In this document: in pieces, positions 9,501 through 18,578 of the stretch
Layout of the letters: each line of letters starts with the position of its first letter
Position numbering within the stretch: position 1 is the stretch's first letter
Source: CAWGJF01 sp963822905
GTDB lineage: Bacteria > Bacteroidota > Ignavibacteria > Ignavibacteriales > Ignavibacteriaceae
Assembly: GCA_963822905.1 (NCBI GenBank)
Contig: CAWGJF010000003.1
Coordinates: 558,001-622,000, forward strand
Length of the DNA: 64,000 nt
Direction of reading: 5' to 3'
Position numbers and translations under genes: made by a program
The notes under the pieces: generated by a model
Databases searched by the model: none
The model's input: the letters and a program-made list of their open reading frames with translations, nothing else
Told to the model about the DNA's origin: nothing

Positions 9501-10411
9501 TTAAATATTCAGTTTGCGTGGCAACTTATAAGCGACCGGAACTGCTCAAAAAACTTATTGATAGTTTGCTTGCACAAAAAGGTATTGATATCAAGGAAGT
9601 TGAAATTATTATCGTAGATAATGATAAAGATGAATCTGCTAAAACAATTATTAATGAGTACAAAAATAAAAAAACATGTGAGATTTCTTATTTCACCCAA
9701 CCGGAAAAAAATATTAGCCTTACCAGGAATGTTGCATTGGAAAGAGTAAAAGGAGATTATGTTTTATTTATAGATGATGATGAATATGCTGATGAAAACT
9801 GGATGTCGGTTCACATTGGCAATCTTAAAAAGTTTGATGCTGACGCAGCTTTTGGGATGGTAAAATCTTATTTTTCAGAAAATACACCGGAATGGATCAA
9901 AAGGTGTATGGTTTATCAAAGAAATACAAATCCATCAGGAGCTGAACCTGCAAATATGAATACAGGTAATTGTATTATAAAAAGTGAATTTTTTATGGAT
10001 AAAGGATACCGTTTCGATAAAGAATATGGAATTACAGGAGGCAGTGATTTTCAGTTATTTTCAAAAATAGTCAAGGATGGATATAAGTTGATTAGTTGTT
10101 ATGAAGCAGTGACTTATGAATATGTACCTGAATCACGAGCAACTGTTGCTTGGTTAATTAGAAGGGTCGCGAGAACAGGCAACAATTTCAGCAGAACGCA
10201 AATTGAACATTCGGATGGAATTAAGAAACTAAGTATAAGAATGAAAGAATTTGGTAAGGGATTTATTCAAGCTGTAATTGCGTTCATTATTTCTGTTTTC
10301 ATGATTTGGAATCCCACAAAAAGTTTAAATTGGTTTTTAACCTCTGTCTCAAATATTATGAAACCTCTGGCTGCCTTAGGAATCTATTATAAAGAATATA
10401 AAGCAGGTTAG
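9497..10411 (+). CDS. Glycosyltransferase family 2
   Basis: The protein has 304 residues and a GT-A fold. The N-terminal Rossmann-like strand is YSVCVATYKRPELLKKLIDSL, and the metal-binding DxD-type motif is LFIDDDEY near residue 92. GITGGSDFQLFSKI near residue 178 corresponds to the acceptor-side acidic motif (ED-like). One hydrophobic segment (about 253-275, AVIAFIISVFMIW) may anchor it to the inner membrane. Family members transfer a sugar from a nucleotide donor to a lipid-linked acceptor. Donor and acceptor cannot be deduced. It is translationally coupled to the flippase gene through a 4-base overlap. Confidence 0.9.
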   Translation: MIKYSVCVATYKRPELLKKLIDSLLAQKGIDIKEVEIIIVDNDKDESAKTIINEYKNKKTCEISYFTQPEKNISLTRNVALERVKGDYVLFIDDDEYADENWMSVHIGNLKKFDADAAFGMVKSYFSENTPEWIKRCMVYQRNTNPSGAEPANMNTGNCIIKSEFFMDKGYRFDKEYGITGGSDFQLFSKIVKDGYKLISCYEAVTYEYVPESRATVAWLIRRVARTGNNFSRTQIEHSDGIKKLSIRMKEFGKGFIQAVIAFIISVFMIWNPTKSLNWFLTSVSNIMKPLAALGIYYKEYKAG

Positions 10412-10419
10412 AGAACGGA

Positions 10420-11295
10420 ATGAACAGTAAATACATAATAATTACACCAGCAAAAAACGAAGCTAAATATATTGAGAAAACATTAGATTCAGTTATCAAT
10501 CAAAGTATTAAACCGATAATCTGGATTATTGTAGATGACGGATCAACAGATAATACTGCAGAAATTGTAAAATCGTATCAAGCTAAATTCCCATTTATCA
10601 AGTTGGTGAATCGTGCTTCGGAAGAAAAAAGAAATTTCGGAAACAAAGTATATGCAATTCAAAGAGGTTTTGAAGAAGTAACAGATATTGAGTACAAATA
10701 TTATTGTAATCTTGATGCTGATGTTTCATTCGAACCAGATTATTTTGAAATATTGTTAAAAAAATTTGAAGAGAATCCAAAACTTGGAATAACAGGTGGA
10801 AAGGTATTTGACCTTATTGATGGATCATTTCATTATCAGGGGTATGAATTACACAGTGTAGCTGGTCCAATTCAGTTTTTTCGTAAAGAATGTTATGAAA
10901 GTTTTGGAGGATATAAACCATTTAAAACAGGTTTTATCGATGGACATGCCGAAATGTCTGCAAGAATGAATGGTTGGGTAACCGAAACGATTCCGGAATT
11001 GATGGTAAAACACTACCGACCTGTCGGAACAGCAAAAGGAAATATACTGAAAGTAATATATGAAGGTGGTAAACTCGAATACAAATTTGGGTATTCTTAT
11101 TTCTACCATCTATTGAGAACACTGAAATTGATTAAACAAAAACCACTGTTTATTGGGAGCTTGGCAAGTATGGCTGGTTATTTTGTTTGTTTATTAAATA
11201 GAGAAAAAAAACTTGTAGATAAGGATTTTATAAAGTTTGTGCATAAGGAACAAAACGAACGGTTACTTACGAAATTCAAATCAATTTTTAGCTAG
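10420..11295 (+). CDS. Glycosyltransferase family 2
   Basis: A 291-residue GT2 enzyme begins with IIITPAKNEAKYIEKTLDSV and carries IIVDDGSTDNTAEIV near residue 40, the canonical nucleotide-binding start. LDADVSFEPDYF near residue 104 provides the DxD motif. FIDGHAEMSARMNGW near residue 172 holds the catalytic-base region. A short hydrophobic stretch near residue 245 may be a membrane contact. It follows the other GT2 gene by 8 bases. Three glycosyltransferases (one GT4, two GT2) in the operon suggest a repeat unit of about four sugars, allowing for an initiating transferase that is not in the window. Confidence 0.9.
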   Translation: MNSKYIIITPAKNEAKYIEKTLDSVINQSIKPIIWIIVDDGSTDNTAEIVKSYQAKFPFIKLVNRASEEKRNFGNKVYAIQRGFEEVTDIEYKYYCNLDADVSFEPDYFEILLKKFEENPKLGITGGKVFDLIDGSFHYQGYELHSVAGPIQFFRKECYESFGGYKPFKTGFIDGHAEMSARMNGWVTETIPELMVKHYRPVGTAKGNILKVIYEGGKLEYKFGYSYFYHLLRTLKLIKQKPLFIGSLASMAGYFVCLLNREKKLVDKDFIKFVHKEQNERLLTKFKSIFS

Positions 11296-11373
11296 TACAT
11301 ATTTTATTATTAGATTATCGTAATTTATTATTTGATAGTTATATCATAAGATACAGGAAAAATTATTTAGATA

Positions 11374-12620
11374 ATGTACACAATAAAAATTCCACGAGCA
11401 GAATTATTCGCTAAAGTTTCGTTCGTTCTATTCATATTTTTTACAATTTTTACTACATCTATTCCCTTCCAGGATACATTACAGGAAGCCGGGGAAGTAG
11501 GTACAACCAATCTAATAAATGTAGCATTATTCCCATTTCTTTTTTTGTTATCATTTATTGCCTTTATTCCAAAATACAAAGAAGTAATCGATCTTATAAA
11601 AAATGAAAAGATGTTTAGTGTTTTTTTACTCTGGGCAATAATATCAACGGGCTGGTCTTCTTATCCTACGGTTACACTTAAGAGATGGTTTCAGATATTT
11701 GACTATTTTTTTATAATAGCTGTATTCTTTTCATACTGTAAATCATTAGAAGAAGTTGTTAAATCTATAAAACCTGTCGTCTTCATTTATCTTACGTTAT
11801 CAATAATTGTTGTATTTGTTATCCCGGGAGCTAAAGATCCAAGATTTGGTACATGGAGAGGTTTAACATCACATAAGAATTCTTTAGGCGAAGTGAGCAT
11901 GATTTGTATTTTGTTAACGGTCTTGTTTTACAAATATGAAAAGACACTGGTTAATAAAATAGTAGTAATCGTTTTTATTTTAATTTCTGTTGCACTTCTC
12001 GTTGGTGCAAATAGTTCTACAGCATTAATTAATTTTGTCATTTTTTTCTCTGCATCAACGCTATTTGTTGTTTTAACTTCAATATTCAGGAGAGTTGGTA
12101 TTGGAAAATTCGTCACATTTTTTAGCGTATTTACAATATTAATTTTGTTCTGGCTAATTTATACTCAGGCGCCTGAAGTAATTGAAGCAGTGGATGTAAC
12201 CGGTAAAGATGTTACTACACTTTCAGATCGTACTTTTCTTTGGCAGTATATTCTTTCGGAAATTTCAAACCACCCAATTATTGGCTGTGGTTTTCGTGGA
12301 TTCTGGGTTATTGATAGTCCAGGTATTTTAACAATTTGGAATGCGTTTCCCTTTATGCCAATACAGGCTCATAGCGGATATTTAGATATTACTAATGAAG
12401 TGGGTGTAATCGGAATAGGGCTGTTTGTATTAATCCTTTAAATTATTTTAAAGAAGTTAAAAAGATTGGTAATCAGAGTATTTGGGTCTGGTTTATTATA
12501 TTGCCTTTAGTAGGAAATATCACTGAGACAACATTATTCAGGGAAGGAAGTAATTCACAAGTATTTTTCACATTAGCTTATCTGATTCCATTTGCTTTCA
12601 AAAATAAAGAAATGTACTGA
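11374..12620 (+). pseudogene. Wzy/WaaL-like O-antigen polymerase or ligase, frameshifted near its C-terminus
   Basis: The gene encodes a polytopic membrane protein with about ten hydrophobic segments and the features of the O-antigen ligase (Wzy_C) family: GLTSHKNSLGEVSMI near residue 165, SDRTFLWQYILSEISNHP near residue 286, and HSGYLDITNEVG near residue 331. The first frame ends at a TAA at 12439-12441. Adding one T to the TTT at 12437-12439 lets reading continue as LLNYFKEVKKIGNQ, WFIILPLVGNITETTLF and so on to a TGA at 12618-12620, giving about 415 residues, a normal family length. The protein would polymerise or ligate undecaprenyl-linked polysaccharide at the periplasmic face. It may be truly disrupted or mis-assembled. 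Confidence 0.85.
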
Positions 12621-12657
12621 CGAACAGTTACTTCAGAGTAAGTAATGGTATATCACA

Positions 12658-12888
12658 TCAATTTAATTTTGAATCTATTAATCTTTGGAGATCACCTATG
12701 CTTTGCACACGCATCATTTCAAGTCCTTTAAATTTAATATTATAATTTGACTCGACATTTAAAATTATATTCAGATGCTTTAATGAATCCCATCCGGGAA
12801 CATCAGTTGCTGTGGTCTCATCTTTCATTTCAAAGTCATCTAATCTTAATTCATTTAGAATTATTTTTTTTAATTTTTCAGAAATCAT
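12658..12888 (-). CDS. Acyl carrier protein (DltC-like peptidyl/acyl carrier)
   Basis: This 76-residue carrier protein has the phosphopantetheine-attachment motif GWDSLKH with the modified serine at Ser35. The flanking acidic helices (FEMKDETTATDVPGWDS, then NIILNVESNYNIKF) fit the four-helix carrier fold. A GGAG ribosome-binding site lies five bases before the ATG. The gene is on the minus strand, ends 37 bases beyond the Wzy-like gene and is divergent from the MBOAT gene at 13.4 kb. It is too short and too isolated to be the housekeeping fatty-acid AcpP. The stand-alone adenylation enzyme at 15.9 kb is the obvious partner. The role is inferred from this neighbourhood. Confidence 0.85.
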   Translation of the reverse strand: MISEKLKKIILNELRLDDFEMKDETTATDVPGWDSLKHLNIILNVESNYNIKFKGLEMMRVQSIGDLQRLIDSKLN

Positions 12889-13372
12889 TAATTCTCCATT
12901 AAACTTTTGTTTGAAATATTTGTGATCAATTTCAAAATATTAAAAAAAATTATCACCTATTATTGATATATTTGTCGTCCAAAAGATGCGTAAATATCAA
13001 GATTTAACTAGAAAAAATAAATAGATCAAATTGAGAATATGTTAGTTATTGAAACAATTAAATTGCTAATTTCCTTCATAATTTATCAATAACACCATAT
13101 AAAATTTATATTAAATTCACCGAAAATATCAACAATTAATGCGAAATTTCATTCAATTCAAGTAATTTCATAAGGATTGTGACGGCATAATAATTGGTAA
13201 TGAGTTTACACTAAATGATAGATATTTTTATCTATGAGATAGCTACTAAACCATCTCAATTTTGATACCATTATTTAAGTAATATTTGATGTTAATGACA
13301 ACAGTTATTTTTATTTAACATTATATACTTAAATATTTTACAAACGCGTAAGCAATTTTACAATTTATATAA
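12889..13372. other. Divergent intergenic region between the carrier-protein gene and the MBOAT gene
   Basis: These 484 bases are strongly AT-rich and contain no coding frame that I can support. The stretch must hold the promoters of both the minus-strand carrier gene and the plus-strand MBOAT-SGNH-adenylation genes. I could not single out convincing promoter boxes or an operator by eye. Confidence 0.6.
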
Positions 13373-14800
13373 ATGCAATTTTATTCTATTATTTTCCTTT
13401 TCCTCTTAATAGCCAGCGTGGCTGTTTATTACTTTGTGCCTTCGAAGCATAGAAATTCACTCCTACTTATTTACAATTATCTATTTTACGCAACATTTGA
13501 TTACCGTTTAACTCTTCTGATGTTTGGGTTAACAACACTAAACTTTTTAATCGGGAATAAATTAGATGCTTCCAAAAGTGATAAAACTAAATATTACCTG
13601 GTTGTCCTAGCATTAATTATTAATATAACGGCATTATGGTTTTTTAAATACTTCAATTTTTTTATTGAATCTGTAAATGGCTTTACTGAGTTTGTAGGAT
13701 TGGATGTCAATCTATCAACACTGAATATTTTACTTCCTCTTGGAATCTCTTATTATATTTTCCAGACATTAACTTACATTTTCGATCACTATTACGGCAG
13801 CATCAAAGAAAAATTTAGTTTTCTTGATTATGCGGTATTTGCTTCATTCTTTCCAACAATAGTTTCCGGTCCGATTGAAAGAGCTTCAACACTGCTTCCT
13901 CAAATTAAACATGAGCGAAAATTTCTTTCTTCAAATATTAAAGAGGGATTTGCACTGATTACTGTTGGTATGTTCAGGAAATTATTAATAGCTGATGCTT
14001 GCGGTGTACTGGTTGATCACGTTTTTGCTGAACCAAAATATTTTCTCTCTGCTGAAGTTTTAATTGCAATCTTTCTTTATTCATTCCAATTGTACAATGA
14101 TTTTGCAGGTTATAGTTCAATCGCAAGGGGCATAGCAAAACTATTCGGATTTAATATTATTGCTAATTTTAAGCAACCTTATTTTGCAGACAGCATAACG
14201 GATTTTTGGAGAAGATGGCACATATCTCTTTCATTTTGGATAAGAGACTATCTTTTTTTCCCTCTTCAATTTAAGTTCAGATCCTGGGGCAAGTGGGGTA
14301 ATATCCTTGCAGTTATGATCGTATTTACAGTCATAGGTATCTGGCATAATCCCAGTTGGAGTTTTGTTTTTTGGGGAATTCTCCAGGGATTTTACATTTC
14401 ATTTTCAATTTTAACAATAAATGCCAGGGCAGCATTTGTAAAAAAGATTAAACTTTCGGGTAATCTGTTAAAAGCATCTAAAATTTTAATCACATTCTTA
14501 TTAACTGTATTTGCTTTTTTTGTTGAAAGAGTAGATAGTTTAAGCGATGTTGGTCAAATGTTATCAATTGTAATTAATTGGACTTCGAGTGAACTTGCCG
14601 GCAAATTCTTTCTTATATTTTTAGCTGTTTTAAGTACAACATTAATAATTGATTTAATGGAAATAAAATTTAAATCGGAAGCTTTTTTAATGAAAATAAA
14701 TCCCCAGGTTAAGTACGCGGTTTCAATAATAGCATGGTTCATAATTATTTTATATATGCTTACTGCAGATAAACTTCCATTTATTTATGCCCAGTTTTAA
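13373..14800 (+). CDS. MBOAT family O-acyltransferase (AlgI/DltB-like)
   Basis: The protein has 475 residues with about ten membrane segments and the hallmarks of the membrane-bound O-acyltransferase family. FFPTIVSGPIERASTLLPQI lies near residue 160, DFWRRWHISLSFWIRDYLFF near residue 280, and the catalytic-histidine region GIWHNPSWSFVFWGILQG near residue 323. The usual GLWHG is GIWHN here. AlgI and DltB pass an acyl or D-alanyl group across the membrane to an extracytoplasmic polymer. The gene starts a three-gene unit with an SGNH-like protein and an adenylation enzyme, and the carrier protein is divergent. This context favours a DltB-like role over AlgI-like acetylation. Confidence 0.9.
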   Translation: MQFYSIIFLFLLIASVAVYYFVPSKHRNSLLLIYNYLFYATFDYRLTLLMFGLTTLNFLIGNKLDASKSDKTKYYLVVLALIINITALWFFKYFNFFIESVNGFTEFVGLDVNLSTLNILLPLGISYYIFQTLTYIFDHYYGSIKEKFSFLDYAVFASFFPTIVSGPIERASTLLPQIKHERKFLSSNIKEGFALITVGMFRKLLIADACGVLVDHVFAEPKYFLSAEVLIAIFLYSFQLYNDFAGYSSIARGIAKLFGFNIIANFKQPYFADSITDFWRRWHISLSFWIRDYLFFPLQFKFRSWGKWGNILAVMIVFTVIGIWHNPSWSFVFWGILQGFYISFSILTINARAAFVKKIKLSGNLLKASKILITFLLTVFAFFVERVDSLSDVGQMLSIVINWTSSELAGKFFLIFLAVLSTTLIIDLMEIKFKSEAFLMKINPQVKYAVSIIAWFIIILYMLTADKLPFIYAQF

Positions 14801-14818
14801 TTTAATAATTTGAATAAA

Positions 14819-15901
14819 ATGACAAAGATTAAAAAAATAATTCTGTTTCTTATAGCATTTATTGTTGCAGCATTATACATGGAAGTATATTTGCGATGGT
14901 CAGGCTTGAGCAATCCTTCTTATGTTTATGATGACAACGAAGTTGGTAGAACCCATAATAAAGGTTATGATATAATCATCACCGGTGCTGAAGGATTCTG
15001 CATCGATAAGGTTAATAAGTATGGATACGTCGGCAAACCATATCCCAAGGAGAGAAATAATAATGCAATTAGAATTGGTTTACTGGGCAGTTCCTATGTT
15101 GAAGGATTACAAGTTTTTAGGAGGAACAGGTTTTCTACAATTTTGGAACAAAACCTAACCAAGGAACTTAATCGTAAAGTTGAAGTGCTGAATTTTGCGA
15201 TTGCTGGTGATGACTTTAGAGGAATGTACACCCGTTATGAAAAGTTGGTTAAAAATTATCATCCTGATTATGTTTTGTACATTATCCAATCAGAAAGTCT
15301 TTTAAAAAAGAAAAGTATTCCATCTCCTGATCTGGTACTTAAAGACGATTCTTTAGTATTCAACTATGATTTTCTTAATTCTGCCGAATCAACAATGCGG
15401 CATAAATTCAGACTTTTAAGAGAGTTTGGATTAGGAAATATGATTAAAGAGGCCTTTGAAGTTTATTATACTGGCAGATTACCGGAAGTAGCTCTTGACG
15501 AATTTTATATGCCTCTAACAAAAAACAAAACAAAAAAGAAATCTGGTGATCCATATAAATACTATGCCTTGAACAGTAAAATAATAGAATCTCTTTATAA
15601 AGAAAATAAAAATTCCGGCATTAAGAATATGATAGTGGAAGTAGATCAAATACCAGCTCATTATTCTCAATTGCTGGACTCATTAAATTTTCCAAGAATT
15701 TTGTTATTTAAAGATCTGGATCGCTATGATCAAAAAGATTTATTATTCTGGAGGGCTAGCGGAATGCTGGGGCACTGGAATAATTTCGCTCACAGGGTCG
15801 TTGGCGAATCCCTGGCTAAAAAACTGACTACAATTGTTACTAACGATTATAATACTAATTCTTCTAAAACTGATAAGAAAAACAAACAAAAGAAAAATTA
15901 A
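14819..15901 (+). CDS. Membrane-anchored SGNH-hydrolase-like protein (DltD/AlgJ-like role)
   Basis: A protein of about 360 residues with an N-terminal membrane anchor (IILFLIAFIVAALYMEVYL) and a periplasmic SGNH-like domain. Block I reads IGLLGSSYVEG, with GSS in place of GDS. Block II is NFAIAGDDFRGM, block III falls in DYVLYIIQSES, and the terminal block is GHWNNFAHRVVGESL, which keeps the histidines but lacks the usual Asp just before GH. The C-terminus is a Lys/Asn-rich tail. SGNH proteins next to an MBOAT gene complete acyl transfer to the polymer. I chose the ATG at 14819 over a TTG at 14810; neither has a clear ribosome-binding site. It lies about 18 bases after the MBOAT gene. Confidence 0.75.
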   Translation: MTKIKKIILFLIAFIVAALYMEVYLRWSGLSNPSYVYDDNEVGRTHNKGYDIIITGAEGFCIDKVNKYGYVGKPYPKERNNNAIRIGLLGSSYVEGLQVFRRNRFSTILEQNLTKELNRKVEVLNFAIAGDDFRGMYTRYEKLVKNYHPDYVLYIIQSESLLKKKSIPSPDLVLKDDSLVFNYDFLNSAESTMRHKFRLLREFGLGNMIKEAFEVYYTGRLPEVALDEFYMPLTKNKTKKKSGDPYKYYALNSKIIESLYKENKNSGIKNMIVEVDQIPAHYSQLLDSLNFPRILLFKDLDRYDQKDLLFWRASGMLGHWNNFAHRVVGESLAKKLTTIVTNDYNTNSSKTDKKNKQKKN

Positions 15902-15912
15902 GCAGGATTTTT

Positions 15913-17433
15913 ATGGCACAGATACTTGACAATGTTTTAAATGTTTTCCAAAAACATCCTGACAAAGTTGCATACCAGGTTAAAAACTCGATTTATACCT
16001 ATACGGAATTTGAAAATAGAATAAATGCAATTGAACAGTATATTTCAAAAAATGAATTCAAAGATCAATTTTATATTGGAATTGACGCTTCAGAAATAGG
16101 TTCATTCGAAACATACTGCCAGATATTCGCGTGTATGTTTGCCGGAAAGTGTTTTGTACCTATTAATCTAACTTACCCAGCTGATAGAATCGATTACGTA
16201 TTGGAAAATACAGGCATTAAAACAGTTTTCATTCATAACGAATCCCCTGAATTGAAAACAGATTTTACTAGTAAAAATAATATTCAATTCGTAAACACAC
16301 TATTGCTTTCAAAAGAGACTAACTCAAAACTAGAAAATAGAAATTTCCCCGATGATCAATTTGCCTATATTCTGTTTACTTCCGGTAGTACAGGTTTTCC
16401 AAAAGGTGTTCCAATAACAAGGGGGGATATTTTCGGGTTTGTTCAGAATTATATTTCTCTTGGTTATAACGTGGACTACAATGATCGATTTATACAGATG
16501 TTTGATCTAACTTTTGATCTATCAATATTCTGTTATTTAGTCCCAGCATTATACGGCGCATCGGTTCACCCTATTCAATCTAAAGGCATAAAGCTTTCAA
16601 ATACTTTTAATATAATGCTGGATAACAACATTACTGTTGCGTTGCTTGTTCCATCTGTTCTTTCTTTTCTTAAACCATACTATGAAGAAATTGAATTATT
16701 ATCACTTCGATACCTTTTCTTTTGTGGAGAAGCAATGTCAAATGATTTAACTCTTCAATTTTCAAAGTGTGTTCCGAATGCAAGGATTGTAAACTTTTAC
16801 GGACCAACAGAGGCGACAATATTTTGTATCTATTACGAATGGAAAAAAGAATTATATCACAAAAAACATCATAACGGGTCAGTATCAATTGGTAAGCCAT
16901 TTCCCAATATGTTCGGAATAATTATTAATGATAAAAATGAAATGACAGGCACAAAAGAAGTAGGTGAACTTTGCCTGACGGGAAATCAATTGACCCCCGG
17001 ATATTTTAAGAATGAAGAAAAAAACAAAGAGGTGTTTTTAAATTTTGAATACAAAGGCGAACAATTAAGATTATATCGCACCGGTGATCTGGCATTTTAT
17101 GATGATGATAATGATATAATGTTCGGCGGTAGGAAAGATTTTCAGGTGAAGATTCAGGGATTCCGGGTTGAATTAGGAGAAATTGAGCACAACATTCGCA
17201 AAATAGTTTGTCATAATGATGTTATTGTTGTGGCAGTTACCAATGCAAATAGTAATTCAGAATTACATGTATTCCTGGTTGGCACAACTGAACAGATTGA
17301 TTTAACAAGGAACAAATTGCCCGGAATATTACCTAAGTATATGTTACCATCTGATTATCATATTGTGAAAAGCTTCCCATTAAATAATAACGGTAAGATT
17401 GATAGAAAAAAATTGAAAGAAAGTATATCATAA
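15913..17433 (+). CDS. Stand-alone adenylation enzyme (DltA-like amino acid:carrier ligase)
   Basis: The protein has 506 residues, the length of a single NRPS-type adenylation domain such as DltA. Core motifs are in order: ILFTSGSTGFPKGV at about 153-166 (A3), NFYGPTEAT at 294-302 (A5), YRTGDL at 388-393 (A7), GRKDFQVKIQGFRVELGEIE at 406-425 (A8), and NNGKIDRKK with catalytic Lys495 (A10). It should activate a carboxylic acid, probably an amino acid, as an adenylate and load it on a carrier. The carrier at 12.7-12.9 kb is the natural partner. DltA uses D-alanine, but the pocket residues here were not modelled, so the substrate is open. It starts 11 bases after the SGNH gene. Confidence 0.88.
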   Translation: MAQILDNVLNVFQKHPDKVAYQVKNSIYTYTEFENRINAIEQYISKNEFKDQFYIGIDASEIGSFETYCQIFACMFAGKCFVPINLTYPADRIDYVLENTGIKTVFIHNESPELKTDFTSKNNIQFVNTLLLSKETNSKLENRNFPDDQFAYILFTSGSTGFPKGVPITRGDIFGFVQNYISLGYNVDYNDRFIQMFDLTFDLSIFCYLVPALYGASVHPIQSKGIKLSNTFNIMLDNNITVALLVPSVLSFLKPYYEEIELLSLRYLFFCGEAMSNDLTLQFSKCVPNARIVNFYGPTEATIFCIYYEWKKELYHKKHHNGSVSIGKPFPNMFGIIINDKNEMTGTKEVGELCLTGNQLTPGYFKNEEKNKEVFLNFEYKGEQLRLYRTGDLAFYDDDNDIMFGGRKDFQVKIQGFRVELGEIEHNIRKIVCHNDVIVVAVTNANSNSELHVFLVGTTEQIDLTRNKLPGILPKYMLPSDYHIVKSFPLNNNGKIDRKKLKESIS

Positions 17434-17642
17434 AAGTATATCATAATGGAAGTAAAATTTTTACAATTTACCTTATTGATTGAAATCTGCATGAAATTTC
17501 AATAAAGATAATGTTGAAATATTAATCCGGGTTTACTTTCATTATCCTTCTTTTTTATTCATCATTGTAAAATTTAAACTAATTCTCAACTATTAATAAA
17601 TGATGTGAACAAGTATTGAAGACATCTCAACAAAATAGTGAA

Positions 17643-18497
17643 ATGGAATCGGCAATTCTATTGATACATTGCCCCGACCGCAAAGGGCTTGTACTTGCTG
17701 TTACTGAATTCATTCATAAAAATGATGGAAATATCATTTATCTCGATCAGCATGTGGATGCTGAAAATCAGAAATTCTTCATGAGAGTAAAATGGGATCT
17801 TACAAATTTTATAATTCCTAAAGAGAAGATTGGTGAATTTTTCAATACCATGATTGCTAAAAAATATGAAATGGAATGGCAGCTTCATTTATCAGGTGCA
17901 GTACCACGAATGGCAATATTTGTTTCACAGTTTCCACATTGTTTGTATGATTTACTTTCACGTTGTGATTCCGGAGAATGGCAGTGTGATATTCCGTTGA
18001 TCATTAGCAATCATGAAAAACTTCGGCCAGTAGCAGATAAATTCAATATTGATTTCCATGTTTTACCGGTTTTTGAAAAAAATAGACATGAACAGGAAAT
18101 TAAGCAGCTTGAACTTTTAAAAGAGCATAATATAGATTTTATTGTACTTGCCAGGTATATGCAAATTTTAAGTCCGGAATTTATAACTGAATATCCGAAC
18201 CGGATTATTAATATTCATCATTCCTTCCTTCCGGCTTTTCCGGGTGCAAAACCATATCATTCTGCATATAAGCGTGGGGTGAAGATTATAGGATCAACCA
18301 GTCATTACGTAACTGATGAACTTGATGCGGGACCTATTATTGAACAAGAGGTTGTTCGTGTAACTCATGCGGATACTGTGAATGATATTATCAGGAAGGG
18401 AAGGGATCTTGAAAAAGCAGTATTATCACGCGCAGTTTGGAAACATCTTCAGAGAAAAATTCTTGTATATGATAATAAAACAATAATTTTTACCTAA
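17643..18497 (+). CDS. purU: Formyltetrahydrofolate deformylase
   Basis: This 284-residue protein has an N-terminal ACT domain (LLIHCPDRKGLVLAVTEFI, residues about 5-80) followed by a formyltransferase-type catalytic domain. IHHSFLPAFPGAKPYHSAY and DELDAGPIIEQEV hold the conserved His and Asp. PurU hydrolyses 10-formyltetrahydrofolate to tetrahydrofolate and formate, balancing the one-carbon pool and supplying formate for PurT. I chose the ATG at 17643 because PurU proteins begin right at this point; a TTG at 17616 would add nine unrelated residues. About 210 bases separate it from the adenylation gene, so it probably has its own promoter. Confidence 0.93.
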   Translation: MESAILLIHCPDRKGLVLAVTEFIHKNDGNIIYLDQHVDAENQKFFMRVKWDLTNFIIPKEKIGEFFNTMIAKKYEMEWQLHLSGAVPRMAIFVSQFPHCLYDLLSRCDSGEWQCDIPLIISNHEKLRPVADKFNIDFHVLPVFEKNRHEQEIKQLELLKEHNIDFIVLARYMQILSPEFITEYPNRIINIHHSFLPAFPGAKPYHSAYKRGVKIIGSTSHYVTDELDAGPIIEQEVVRVTHADTVNDIIRKGRDLEKAVLSRAVWKHLQRKILVYDNKTIIFT

Positions 18498-18578
18498 AAG
18501 ATATTAGAACCCGAAATTATTTCAAATAAATGAATTAATTATAGATTTTATCATTGAAGAGATTGGTTAATTAAAAAA

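Noticed and set aside
12658..17433. Assigning the symbols dltA, dltB, dltC and dltD
   Set aside because: Only the part list and motifs match; substrate and acceptor are unknown and the operon order differs, so the symbols would overstate the evidence.
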